Made by a program: the position numbers and the translations under genes. A model generated the notes under the pieces. The model did not search any database. It saw nothing but the letters and a program-made list of their open reading frames with translations, and was not told the DNA's origin. From NCBI GenBank assembly GCA_900109485.1, contig FOAY01000014.1, forward strand, positions 1 to 64,000: a DNA stretch of 64,000 bases, read 5' to 3'. Origin of the DNA: Kosakonia sacchari (GTDB taxonomy: Bacteria; Pseudomonadota; Gammaproteobacteria; Enterobacterales; Enterobacteriaceae). Below, piece by piece: positions 1-11,277 of the stretch; within the stretch, counting starts at the first letter, position 1, and each line of letters opens with the position of its first letter.

Positions 1-190
1 TATGGATATGATCTGCGCAGCATTCCGCTTCCAGAATACGTACGTTTTTCCACCCACACAGCTTTCTTAAAATGATGCCTATCGCCAGACGTTTCTCTCC
101 GTAGAACGCCTGTCTTCGGTATTTGGGCGCAAAAACTATGTGATATTTACAGTTCCATCGGGTGTGCGCTAAGCTCTTTTCGTCCCCCAA
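1..190 (-). CDS. tnpA: IS200-family transposase TnpA, 5' part (cut by window edge)
   Basis: Y1-type (HUH) single-strand transposase of IS200. Reading the minus strand from a TTG at 188-190 gives GDEKSLAHTRWNCKYHIVFA, then APKYRRQAFYGEKR and an ILEAECCADHIH segment. These are the signature N-terminal stretches of IS200 TnpA, and HIH is the metal-binding HUH motif. The catalytic Tyr and the C-terminus lie beyond the left edge of the window. The TTG start matches where the family usually has ATG, so a start mutation is possible. The gene is preceded by the two IS200 control hairpins at 195-266 and 301-323. I am sure of the family; whether the copy is intact cannot be seen. Confidence 0.88.
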   Translation of the reverse strand, partial: MGDEKSLAHTRWNCKYHIVFAPKYRRQAFYGEKRLAIGIILRKLCGWKNVRILEAECCADHIH

Positions 191-194
191 TGGG

Positions 195-266
195 ACCCCC
201 TTTTGATTTCTTGTTGAACTTTTGCAGTTGCCAGACCGCAAGGTGTTTTAACAAATCAAAAGGGGT
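195..266 (-). promoter_or_regulatory. IS200 tnpA leader stem-loop that can mask the ribosome binding site
   Basis: A 13-bp perfect inverted repeat, CCCCTTTTGATTT at 197-209 and its complement at 253-265, encloses the tnpA leader. In characterised IS200 copies a hairpin in this position sequesters the Shine-Dalgarno sequence and keeps transposase translation very low. The function is inferred from that family knowledge. Confidence 0.65.
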
Positions 267-300
267 TTTAATAACTGGCTTAAAGCTGAAAGCTTTCCGG

Positions 301-323
301 AACCCCCAGCCTAGCTGGGGGTT
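301..323. terminator. IS200 left-end hairpin (blocks read-through into tnpA)
   Basis: Arms AACCCCCAGC (301-310) and GCTGGGGGTT (314-323) are perfect complements with a 3-nt loop. IS200 left ends carry such a hairpin, known to act as a transcription terminator against impinging transcription and to be part of the end recognised by TnpA. Confidence 0.7.
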
Positions 324-331
324 TTCTATAG

Positions 332-362
332 ACAAAAAAACCTGCGGGTGTGATCCCGCAGG
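332..362 (-). terminator. rho-independent terminator of katG
   Basis: An 8-bp perfect stem, CCTGCGGG (341-348) and CCCGCAGG (355-362), is followed on the minus strand by a run of seven T. It lies 24 nt after the katG stop codon. The IS200 end begins immediately beyond its T-run. Confidence 0.85.
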
Positions 363-385
363 TGTGTTGTTTGCCGCAGCGCGGT

Positions 386-2892
<2,507 letters not shown>

Positions 2893-3681
2893 TTACCATG
2901 AAAAAGCGGATAACTCGCCGTCCCAGACGGAATGTTCGATAACAGGCAGATCGGGGTTATGTTGTTTTAATTTTTCAATTAATTCCCTGTTTTTGTGATA
3001 CTGCTGAAGTTTATGTTTCTGGCCTCTTTCATACTGGAAATAGATGCCACAAACTTTAACTCTGTCGGTGGGGGGGAACTCAGCATAGGTATTGACATCC
3101 TTTTTACCCACGATCAGTACTTCGTTATGCTTTATGCCGTCTGATTTGGCAATCAGACTGTCCGGGCTCATCATGGAGGCATAAGTTTTGTCGGGCATAA
3201 TATTTTTTAAATACTTCTTCATCTTCGGATCGTTCGGTTTCTTACTGATGCCCTTAAAATAGTTTTCAGTGAGCGCGTAGCTATTTTTTGTTTCCCCGCT
3301 GGTATTTCCTGCATGGTTGGGAAACCAGACATCTTTATGAAATGTGCCAATAATATTCTGCGGCGGAACAGCAAGAATAAGCCCTACATCGGCCCATTGG
3401 TTACGGTCATACATGGACGATTGTAAACGAGTCAGCGAGGTGCTAATGATATCCCATGTAGCAAATAGATCTTCCGCTTTACCGTTAAAAAAAGGTGAGT
3501 TGTTGTCAGTTATATAACGCAGGGTGTGGATTAAAATTAATTTATCCTGATGTGCATTTTTCCTTGCTGAAGAGGTGTGCTGTATGGCCAGAGTTTTTCT
3601 GTAAATTTTATTCCAGTCCTCAAGGATAAAAAATGAATCATTAAATATATTGGATTTGATATTTTTCCCTAATATTCGCAT
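2893..3681 (-). CDS. Orphan 262-aa protein of unknown function (possible toxin/effector)
   Basis: I do not recognise this gene. The product is soluble, with no signal peptide or membrane segment, and ends in a charged, Lys-rich C-terminal region. A hydrophobic stretch (VGLILAVPPQNIIGTF, about residues 100-115) and a C-terminal strand-like motif (HNEVLIVGKKDV, about residue 188) faintly recall bacterial ADP-ribosyltransferase folds, where an E-V-L strand carries the catalytic Glu. The usual ExE pair is not present (it reads HNE), so this is only a hint. The gene is AT-rich compared with katG and the T6SS genes, which suggests acquisition. It lies downstream of a winged-helix regulator on the same strand and has its own terminator. 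Start ATG 3679-3681. Confidence 0.6.
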   Translation of the reverse strand: MRILGKNIKSNIFNDSFFILEDWNKIYRKTLAIQHTSSARKNAHQDKLILIHTLRYITDNNSPFFNGKAEDLFATWDIISTSLTRLQSSMYDRNQWADVGLILAVPPQNIIGTFHKDVWFPNHAGNTSGETKNSYALTENYFKGISKKPNDPKMKKYLKNIMPDKTYASMMSPDSLIAKSDGIKHNEVLIVGKKDVNTYAEFPPTDRVKVCGIYFQYERGQKHKLQQYHKNRELIEKLKQHNPDLPVIEHSVWDGELSAFSW

Positions 3682-4237
3682 GTGCGCCTCGAAAGTTATT
3701 TGAGTTAAAAGAGGATGGTAAATAGCCGATAGCGATACACAGCATGTGCAGTGTTATGCACCGGTCATCGTTTTCAGTTGAATCACGATAATGTTTATTA
3801 ATCGTAGTTGTAGTTTATGAATGTTTGTAAATGAACGCCATAATATCTGTCTTAATTAAGTGCTAAGGTTTATTCATAAGGTGGGAATTGATATTGGAGG
3901 ATTTAATAGTCGTCTGGAATAGACAGATGGATTGAACCAAATACTTTACTTCCGGGTACATCGCTTTTCTCGGCGTGACACGATTGTTCAGGGAACGAGA
4001 GTCACGTTCTGGCAGTAATTACCTGTTGTAACTGGCCGGCAATGCGAGATACGCTTCGTAACATTACCGACAAAGAAATACGCATCATACGGACAAAAAC
4101 GAAAAGTGATGCAGATGTGCTTAATTTAGAATACGTGCTGCTTTCGTTATTTTTGAAGTGATTGTGTTATGCCCTGTTTTTCATTGCTACCCTTTTTGCG
4201 GTGCGATGTTGAACGATCTCTGCTTATAGCCGGTCAG
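3682..4237. other. AT-rich 556-bp non-coding stretch
   Basis: This separates the orphan 262-aa gene from the winged-helix regulator and should hold the promoter of the former. The only open frame of note is 39 codons on the plus strand (4042-4161) with a poor ribosome site and no recognisable product; I do not call it. Base composition is much more AT-rich than the flanking core genes, as in H-NS-silenced acquired DNA. Confidence 0.5.
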
Positions 4238-4792
4238 TTACTTTAAAAAGTAGCCGGTTGGCGTTTTGTTTTCGTGTTCAGTGCGGGTGAGTTTTTCGAT
4301 AAAACTGACCTTATCACATACATCGAGGAGAATCTGATGCAACGTATTAAGCTGGGCGTGAATTTCAGATTCCTGGTTGGCGGTATGTAACGCAAATTTC
4401 AAATTTCTGGCAAGGTAGTTATCCGGGTGCTTTGCTTTGTATTCCAGTGGTTCTATTTTCATCGCCGGATTAAAGTAAAATCCCTCTCGCGGCAGCGTTA
4501 AAATGAATTGCTCTTTAGTGTTAAAGGTTGTCGCAATTATTCTTCTGATCTGGAATATCGTTTGATATAAGGTGTTGGGAGATGTCTCCTTGGTGCGCTT
4601 TTCCCACGCATAATCATAGAGCTCGTTATGCGTAACAATCTCTCCGGGCTTCTTTGTTATTAAAAGCTCAAGACATTTAGAGGCAGGTTTGGTCAATAAT
4701 GCTGGTGGCAAGTACATATCGCATCGACACAGAGTGCGTTCAGTTATATTAAAGTCAACTTCATTGTTAATGCGATATATATGCGAGTTCAT
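4238..4792 (-). CDS. Winged-helix transcriptional regulator (OmpR/CadC-type DNA-binding domain), soluble
   Basis: 184-aa probable DNA-binding protein. Residues about 25-115 fit a Trans_Reg_C winged helix: LLTKPASKCLELLITKKPGE then IVTHNELYDYAWEK and SPNTLYQTIFQIRRII, followed by the wing LPREGFYF. The order (recognition of early Leu-rich helix, N-[TS]-L-x-Q-x-[IV]-x-x-[IL]-R, G-x-G-[YF]-x-[FL]) is that of CadC/ToxR regulators. Unlike CadC/ToxR it has no transmembrane segment; the last about 70 residues look helical, with heptad-like Leu spacing, and may be a dimerisation or sensing part. Gene AT-rich. It lies between the T6SS operon and the orphan 262-aa gene, all on one strand, so it is a candidate local regulator of either. 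Target unknown. Confidence 0.75.
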   Translation of the reverse strand: MNSHIYRINNEVDFNITERTLCRCDMYLPPALLTKPASKCLELLITKKPGEIVTHNELYDYAWEKRTKETSPNTLYQTIFQIRRIIATTFNTKEQFILTLPREGFYFNPAMKIEPLEYKAKHPDNYLARNLKFALHTANQESEIHAQLNTLHQILLDVCDKVSFIEKLTRTEHENKTPTGYFLK

Positions 4793-5313
4793 TTAATTTC
4801 CCTTTTGGTTATTTATTGAATTCACTTTCGATAAGCATAAGCATACATTGCCAGGGCAATAAATTTAAAAATATTTCATCTTAATAAGATTCTTATCTCA
4901 CATATTTATATGTTGGTATAAATAAATATTTTATAAATCAATTGCTTGTATTATTATGTAATGTGTTTTTCCGGATATTTTCATGAATAATATAAATTAG
5001 ATGAATGTCAACCCAGGATTATTTCGTCTGAATGATTTATTTATTATTCCGAGTCTTTGATAGTGATTTTTAATCTGGTTTTTTGTTTTTTCTTATCCGA
5101 ATTTGAAAGAATTAAATTACTTTTGATAAAATATTAAATGTATAATGTTCCAATCCATTCATGATTTTTATGTTTTATTATATGAATCTGTTACGCAAAC
5201 TTGCTGAATGGAATCAGTATAAAACATAAATCAAAAGCCAGCGACAAAACCTCAGCGAAACGATCCTGACGCTGGACTCTCATTACAGAGCGAAACAAAT
5301 TTAACGTTAGTCG
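4793..5313. other. Very AT-rich 521-bp spacer after the T6SS operon
   Basis: No coding frame is supported. The stretch ends the T6SS transcription unit on one side and must contain the promoter of the winged-helix regulator on the other. A long-loop inverted repeat (CCAGCG near 5238-5243 and CGCTGG near 5270-5275, with a T-rich tract after it on the minus strand) could be a weak terminator for the operon. Long A/T tracts and low GC suggest H-NS binding. Confidence 0.5.
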
Positions 5314-7824
5314 TTATACTTTCAACGCCACCTGGTCTTTGTGGATATCAATTTTCACTTCATTTTTGGCCGCTGAGGTTAACGCATGGTCAGCCAGAAT
5401 CGGTAATAAATGTGAGGTCAATATCTGGTCAATATCGCGCGCGCCACTTTGCTGTACCTGACAGCGTTTCGCCACCCAGTTAACCACTTTATTTGTCCAG
5501 CCTGGGCGTGAGTCGCTTTCTGTCGCGGTTTGATAACGGCGGCACAGGTGCTGAAGCTTCAATTCGATGATCTGCGCCAGCTCCAGCGGCTGCAAGGGCA
5601 GGTAAGGGATCAGCGTCATGCGTCCCATCAACGCCGGGCTGAAGACGCGTTCAAACTCAGGGCGAATAATATTGCACAACGCTTCTGGCGACGTTTTGCC
5701 TTTTTCCCAGGCGCTAATCAGCGCCGCGCTGGCCAGATTAGACGTCATAATAATCAGTGTGTTACGGAAATTTATCATCTGTCCTTCTGCGTCTTCGATG
5801 ATGCCCTTATCGAAAATTTGATAGAACAGCTCCATGACGTCCGGGTGCGCTTTTTCCACTTCATCCAGCAATACCACACAGTAGGGATTACGGCGCACGG
5901 CTTCGGTAAGGACACCGCCCTGACCGTAACCCACATAGCCTGGCGGTGAACCTTTCAGCCCCGAAACGGAGTGAGCTTCCTGGTACTCGGACATGTTAAT
6001 GGTCACCATGCTCTTTTCCCCGCCGTACAGCAGTTCTGCCAGCGCCAGCGACGTTTCGGTTTTGCCGATTCCGGAGGGACCGGCCAGCATGTAAACGCCG
6101 GTGGGTTTTTGCGGATCGGCAAGCCCGGCGCGGCTGATGCGAATTTGTTGAGTGATATGTTTGAGGGCATGTCTTTGCCCAATAATCCGTTGTTCAAGCC
6201 GTTCGCACAGGGAATCCAGTTGCTGGTGCTCCTGCTCCAGCATGTGTCCAAGCGGGATACCGGTCCAGTCTGCAACCACGTCCGCCACGCAGGCGGCGTC
6301 CACGCACTCAAACACCATCGCATGCTGCTGGTGACATGCAGCCAGCGTTTCACGCATCTGCGCAATTTCTTCGGCATCCTGGCTCTGCTGCAACTGTTGC
6401 ACCAGCAGCGTTTGCCGCTCCCATTCCTGGCGCAGTGAATCAAGAGAGCCCTGCAAAGTCGTGGCCTGCTGACGAAGTTTTACCTGCCGCTCTGGCGCAC
6501 TGTTTTCTCGTTTCAGTGCGGCAATCTCGCATTCAATGGCGCGCAGTTGCACGCAGATTGCCTCAATCTCTTTCGGTTCCTGAGTTTGTGATATCGCCAC
6601 GCGGGCGCAGGCGGTATCCAGCAAACTCACCGATTTGTCGGGAAGCTGGCGTTCGGCAATGTAGCGGCTGGAGAGGGAGATAGCCGCATGGATGGCGCTT
6701 TCGAGGATGGGAATGCCGTGATGTCGGGACATGGCCGGTGCCATCGCGCGTAACATCGTCGTGGCCTTATCCGTATCCGGCTCCGCCACTTTAATGAGCT
6801 GGAAGCGGCGCGCCAGCGCGGCATCTTTCTCGAAGTATTTTTTATATTCCACCCAGGTTGTGGCGGCAATAATTCGCAACTCACCGCGCGCCAGCGCGGG
6901 TTTGAGTAAGTTAGCCGCATCGCTTTGTCCGGCGGATCCCCCAGCGCCAATGAGCGTATGCGCTTCATCAATAAATAAAATAATCGGCGCAGGCGCGCGG
7001 GCAACCTCTTTCAGCAACTGCTGAAGGCGGTTTTCAAACTCACCTTTCACGCTCGCTCCGGCCTGTAACAACCCCAGATCCAGCGTCAGTATCTCTGTTG
7101 ATTCCAGCATCTGGGGAAAAGTGCCTGCGACAATACGCATCGCCAGTGCTTCGGCAAGCGCCGTTTTCCCGACGCCTGGCTCACCGGTAAGAATCGGGTT
7201 GTTCTGGCGGCGGCGTAACAGAATATCCACCATCTGGCGCAGTTCGGATTCGCGGCCCAGAACCGGATCCAGTTCGCCTTTACGCGCCAGTTCACTGAGA
7301 TTGCGCGTGTATTTTTGCAGCGCGGACGTACTGGCCGCTGACTGTTCGTCGCGAGCAGGCGCAGGCGCATAGATGCTTTGCAGCAACGCCATCGCTTTGG
7401 GGCGGTCGCATTGCAATGCTTTTTCCACCGGGGCGGCGAGCCGTAAATCATTGCTGTCATCGAATAACGTGGCCAGCAGTGAGGCGGGCGTCAATTGGGA
7501 TTGTCCCCAGTGGCTGCTTGCCAATAACCAGCCCGCAATAAACCACTCGGTCAGCCCGACGGAAAAGTGTGGGGCGGCGTTTTGTTGCGGCCGCTGGTGC
7601 TGAAGTTCCTGCTGTAATGCATCAAACAACCGGCTGACCGGCAGCCCGCTCTGCAATCCCAGTTGCTCAAACAGTGGGCTTTGCTGGCGCAGTATTGCCA
7701 TCAGTAAATGTTCTGGCGTCACTTCTGTATGTTGCAGAGAAACCGCATGGCTGACGGCGGTGTCAAGTACCGCTCGTCCCTCAGCGGAAAGCTTATTAAT
7801 TATTGGTTTTAAATGATGGCTCAT
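5314..7824 (-). CDS. tssH: T6SS ATPase TssH/ClpV
   Basis: AAA+ disaggregase that recognises and recycles the contracted TssB-TssC sheath. 836 aa. The N domain (residues 1-150, LSAEGRAVLDTAVSHA, VTPEHLLMAIL) is a Clp repeat domain. AAA module 1 has Walker A GEPGVGKTAL and Walker B IILFIDEAHTLIGAGG. A coiled-coil middle domain follows (about 405-510). AAA module 2 has Walker A GPSGIGKTET and Walker B CVVLLDEVEKAHPDV. A ClpB-type C-terminal domain closes the protein. Last gene of the T6SS operon, 19 bp after tssM. Slightly shorter than many ClpV proteins (860-900 aa) but with both ATPase sites intact. Confidence 0.95.
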   Translation of the reverse strand: MSHHLKPIINKLSAEGRAVLDTAVSHAVSLQHTEVTPEHLLMAILRQQSPLFEQLGLQSGLPVSRLFDALQQELQHQRPQQNAAPHFSVGLTEWFIAGWLLASSHWGQSQLTPASLLATLFDDSNDLRLAAPVEKALQCDRPKAMALLQSIYAPAPARDEQSAASTSALQKYTRNLSELARKGELDPVLGRESELRQMVDILLRRRQNNPILTGEPGVGKTALAEALAMRIVAGTFPQMLESTEILTLDLGLLQAGASVKGEFENRLQQLLKEVARAPAPIILFIDEAHTLIGAGGSAGQSDAANLLKPALARGELRIIAATTWVEYKKYFEKDAALARRFQLIKVAEPDTDKATTMLRAMAPAMSRHHGIPILESAIHAAISLSSRYIAERQLPDKSVSLLDTACARVAISQTQEPKEIEAICVQLRAIECEIAALKRENSAPERQVKLRQQATTLQGSLDSLRQEWERQTLLVQQLQQSQDAEEIAQMRETLAACHQQHAMVFECVDAACVADVVADWTGIPLGHMLEQEHQQLDSLCERLEQRIIGQRHALKHITQQIRISRAGLADPQKPTGVYMLAGPSGIGKTETSLALAELLYGGEKSMVTINMSEYQEAHSVSGLKGSPPGYVGYGQGGVLTEAVRRNPYCVVLLDEVEKAHPDVMELFYQIFDKGIIEDAEGQMINFRNTLIIMTSNLASAALISAWEKGKTSPEALCNIIRPEFERVFSPALMGRMTLIPYLPLQPLELAQIIELKLQHLCRRYQTATESDSRPGWTNKVVNWVAKRCQVQQSGARDIDQILTSHLLPILADHALTSAAKNEVKIDIHKDQVALKV

Positions 7825-7843
7825 AAAAGTACCTTCAATGGTG

Positions 7844-10800
7844 TTACTGACACTGTGTGATTTCGTCGGGCAAACCAGAAAGCGCGTGCGCCGCTAATTC
7901 GTCAGGTTGCGGATACGCTGACTGCTCGTTGAGATCGCTGATTTGTTGAGTAAGGGAACTGATTTCATCGGCGTTCGTTTTCCAGCTTTGCCACGTCTCC
8001 TCAAGAGGTTGAGTGTTGGATATGGCAAAACGAACGAGGATCTGTTTGATGCCTAATCGCTTAAGCAACTCTGCGCTGTCACCGAAATCATCGCTTTCGA
8101 TCAGCGTTTCTCCTGAAGAGAACAGGCTGACAAACCACGGCCAGGCATCGTCGCCATTAATCTGATCGACCGCGACAAAATCAGGAAACTGAACGCTTAG
8201 CGTTACACCGCGGCACTGGCCCGGCTGCCAGGTGAAATCGGCCTTGTCGGCAAAATTCATACTGCTGAGCACCTGGTCGCCTTTCTGGCAGTTCAGCAAC
8301 AATTGCGTTCCGGTTGGGATCACCTGCGCGCCTTCGGCGATGGTGGCTGGCAGGCTGGTAACAGTCGTTTTCACAACCTGTTTTTCGAGTTTGCTTTGTT
8401 GCAACTCAAGCGCCGCGACTTTGGCCTGCAACGTTGCTTTCCGATCCTGAACTTGGGTAGCGGTGCGTTGCGGCAGATCCTGAAGAATATCCGCGGGGAA
8501 GGCGTTACGGAGAAACTGACTAAATTCCGCCGTTAAAGGCAGCGTCATGCCAGCAAAACCGGCGGCGCGAAGGCCATTATTGTCCACCGACAGCATAGGC
8601 TTCGCCGGGCCGCGCAGAAAATTGCCCACCAGTTGCTGGCTCAGTGTTTGTTGCTCTTCGTAGCTGCGTTTTTCGGCATTTTTCCCCAGTGGCCAGATCA
8701 CGCTGCTTTTCCATTGCGCATTCAACCAACACGCGCTGCTGGCCATCGCGTTCGCCAGTAGCGTGCGGGCATCATCCTGATACAGCCGCCACACCGCCGC
8801 GACATCCGCATCGATCTCATCGGGCGAAACGCGTTCCTGCAAGGTGGCAAGTGCCGGCAGGAGAGTGCCCAGCGGGTTGGTGTCCGGTTTTTGTTGCCCG
8901 GGGGTAAAAAGCCCGCGCGTTAACGTATCACCGGGTTTCTCCTGTGCTACCGCCGCATTAACGGCGCTGTTTCGGGACTTTTGCCAGTCGAGCCACGCCT
9001 GTTGGGCAGATTGCGCCGTGGCAGCCGTGGCCGTTTGCGTTTTGCCCTGAAACCAGGCGGCAAGCGACAGACGCAGTTGTTTGTTGAGCCGCTCGGTGCG
9101 TTGCAGCAGCGCGGCGCCATCGCCCGCGCGGGTGAGCGTCTGAACGTCACGCAGCGTGGCCAGCCAGGGCTGCGCGTGTTCCGGCGGAATGGCCTCAAGC
9201 TCGTCAACAATGCGGGCGGCAAAGCGCATCGCCGGGCTTTGATTCTGGCTGATAGCCATCAGCTGGCGGCGCGACGCCGTGCCTGTTTCATCCGGTGAAA
9301 GGTGCGCCGTTATGTCGATCAGATAGTGACGCCATGCCTGCTGCCTCGCTTCCTGCCAGCTTTCGCGCAATGGCTGAAAAATCGGTTCAGTGCGACCGGC
9401 AGCGGCTTCAATCTCTGCCATCCATTGATTAACAGTGGCTTCACCGGCCTGCGTCCATCTCCCGTCGAGAGCAAGTGAATCGGGTAATGCTGGCCAGAAT
9501 GTTGCTGCGTGTAGCGGCGGAAATGCGGCGTCCGGGGCCTGTAACCAGCGTAGTGACAGATCGTGATTGACCAGATTTTCCAGCACCCGTTGTGCGTTCT
9601 GCAACCAGCGTTCGCCATAGGGACGCTGAATGTAATAACGCTCCAGCGCCAGCCGGGTCAGCGGCGATAGCGTTGGCGGATAGACATTTTGCATCAGCTC
9701 GTCGCTGATCGGCGCGGCTTCGGCGAGCGTATCCAGCGGCGTGCCGTGCTGCATTTGTCGCCAGCGCGTGACCGCCGCGGCCAGTTGCAAAATGTCGTGC
9801 CGCTGTTGCGCGGGCGACGCGTTAAGGGCGCGTTGCTGATACGCTTCCAGCGTCTGCCGGGCAGGGCGCGCCGTCACCGGAATGCGGGCAAGCAACGTTT
9901 CAGCGTCGCGTTGCTGCTGGTTGAATAAAGGCATAAACGGCAGCCAGGGCAGCGCCAGCGTTGCATGTTGCTCGTCTGCGGCAACAAACGCCGCCAGCTT
10001 ATCCGGCGCTAATTCAGCCAGCCCGGGGCGCAAGCGCATTGCGCTCATACTGGCGCTTATCGCCAGCCAGAGGGCGCAGACACCGATTGCGCTGTAGCAG
10101 CAGGTTCTGCCGAATGAACGCTGATACCAGCGCAGTCCGCTTCTTTTTAAACTCAATGCCGGAAGGTGGCGGGTCAACAGATCCTGGATGAAAAAGCTGG
10201 TGCGGCGACCCAGATTCTCCACCTGCGGTTCAGCGGCGCAAAACCAGATGCTCTTTAGCGTGGCCGGGCTGAAATAGGCGTTGGCTTCGCACAGGGCGGC
10301 CTGCGTGTAGCGCAGGGCGGGTTCCAGCCGGGCGAACGCTTCCGGGAAATCCAGCAGGGCATTGTACTCAGGCGCGCTGAGTGTGGCCGGGCGCGCCATA
10401 CTCAGCCGCACGAGAGAAAAGCCTTCGTGCAGACGCGTGAATAGCGGTTGCAGCGTGGTGTCGTCCTGGCCATCAATATGCGGCGGCACGCTCCATGTAT
10501 AACCCAGCGCCTGCTGGCGTTGGGCGTCAGAAAGTTGATGCTGCCACAAACTGAAACCGGGGAACTTATCGCACTGGGTGACTAACACATAGAGTGGCAA
10601 GCGTTCGCCATAGTGCCGGACCAGCGGTTCGATAAGGCTACGTTGCTGGCGGGCCAGCGTATGCAATTGGCTGAGATCGCCACGCATTAACTGGCTCATC
10701 GGCAACGCTATGATGATGCCGCCTGGCGCGGGCATGTGCGTGCACCAGCGGGCCAGTTTGCTCCAGGCCTGACGGAAGGCGGCAGCACCGTTTAAAAAAT

Positions 10801-11272
10801 TGCTCGACAGATCGAGCACGCACAGATCGCGAAAAAACCACCACCGCAGCGTTCGGGTCGGGGCGGTGATGCCGTCGGCGCTATCACCATAAAAACGGGG
10901 CAACCCTGCGCTGGCCAGCAGCGTACTTTTGCCACAGCGTTCGCCAACCAGTAAATACCACGGAAGATGCGTACGCCGACGTTTAATACGTTTGATGACC
11001 GAGGCACCCGCTTTCCAGTGATTAAACAGCACATATTCCCGGCGCGATAAGCGGTATTTTGTGAACCAGCGGCGGCCTTTTTTCCCCCTGATAAGCAGCA
11101 ATAACTCGGGGAGCGAGTGCCACAGCAGCGCGGCCAGCACCATCACCAGCAGCCACAGCAGCAGGATCCCCGGCGTGATCCATCCTTGCCACAGGCCGAG
11201 CATAAAACTGAATATCAGCGACAGGCACAGTACAGCCAGCCAGCCAGTAAAACAGGCTAATTTCTTAAACAT
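7844..11272 (-). CDS. tssM: T6SS inner-membrane protein TssM (IcmF/VasK)
   Basis: Large membrane-complex subunit that links TssL in the inner membrane to the TssJ lipoprotein. 1142 aa. Two N-terminal transmembrane helices (about residues 5-50) are followed by a cytoplasmic GTPase-like domain with WYLLVGERCGKSTLL and DLSSNFL. A third membrane helix (about residues 390-410, SAIGVCALWLAISASM) precedes a long periplasmic IcmF-related region ending in the TssJ-binding C-terminal domain. The P-loop reads G-E-R-C-G-K-S-T, one residue short of the usual GxxxxGK[ST] spacing, so nucleotide binding is doubtful; several TssM proteins lack the motif altogether. Follows tssL by 5 bp. Confidence 0.93.
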   Translation of the reverse strand: MFKKLACFTGWLAVLCLSLIFSFMLGLWQGWITPGILLLWLLVMVLAALLWHSLPELLLLIRGKKGRRWFTKYRLSRREYVLFNHWKAGASVIKRIKRRRTHLPWYLLVGERCGKSTLLASAGLPRFYGDSADGITAPTRTLRWWFFRDLCVLDLSSNFLNGAAAFRQAWSKLARWCTHMPAPGGIIIALPMSQLMRGDLSQLHTLARQQRSLIEPLVRHYGERLPLYVLVTQCDKFPGFSLWQHQLSDAQRQQALGYTWSVPPHIDGQDDTTLQPLFTRLHEGFSLVRLSMARPATLSAPEYNALLDFPEAFARLEPALRYTQAALCEANAYFSPATLKSIWFCAAEPQVENLGRRTSFFIQDLLTRHLPALSLKRSGLRWYQRSFGRTCCYSAIGVCALWLAISASMSAMRLRPGLAELAPDKLAAFVAADEQHATLALPWLPFMPLFNQQQRDAETLLARIPVTARPARQTLEAYQQRALNASPAQQRHDILQLAAAVTRWRQMQHGTPLDTLAEAAPISDELMQNVYPPTLSPLTRLALERYYIQRPYGERWLQNAQRVLENLVNHDLSLRWLQAPDAAFPPLHAATFWPALPDSLALDGRWTQAGEATVNQWMAEIEAAAGRTEPIFQPLRESWQEARQQAWRHYLIDITAHLSPDETGTASRRQLMAISQNQSPAMRFAARIVDELEAIPPEHAQPWLATLRDVQTLTRAGDGAALLQRTERLNKQLRLSLAAWFQGKTQTATAATAQSAQQAWLDWQKSRNSAVNAAVAQEKPGDTLTRGLFTPGQQKPDTNPLGTLLPALATLQERVSPDEIDADVAAVWRLYQDDARTLLANAMASSACWLNAQWKSSVIWPLGKNAEKRSYEEQQTLSQQLVGNFLRGPAKPMLSVDNNGLRAAGFAGMTLPLTAEFSQFLRNAFPADILQDLPQRTATQVQDRKATLQAKVAALELQQSKLEKQVVKTTVTSLPATIAEGAQVIPTGTQLLLNCQKGDQVLSSMNFADKADFTWQPGQCRGVTLSVQFPDFVAVDQINGDDAWPWFVSLFSSGETLIESDDFGDSAELLKRLGIKQILVRFAISNTQPLEETWQSWKTNADEISSLTQQISDLNEQSAYPQPDELAAHALSGLPDEITQCQ

Positions 11273-11277
11273 AGAGG

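Larger units (their letters stand above)
1..330 (-). mobile_element. IS200 insertion sequence, left end and 5' half
   Basis: The segment contains the tnpA start, a 13-bp inverted repeat overlapping its leader, and a 10-bp perfect hairpin at the outer edge, the known organisation of an IS200 left end. IS200/IS605 elements have no terminal inverted repeats or target duplications, so the exact outer boundary (about 325-335) is estimated. It sits directly after the T-run of the katG terminator. The other end lies outside the window. Confidence 0.8.

Noticed and set aside
4042..4161. 39-codon plus-strand frame in the AT-rich gap
   Set aside because: Weak ribosome site and no recognisable product; chance frame in low-GC DNA is likely.
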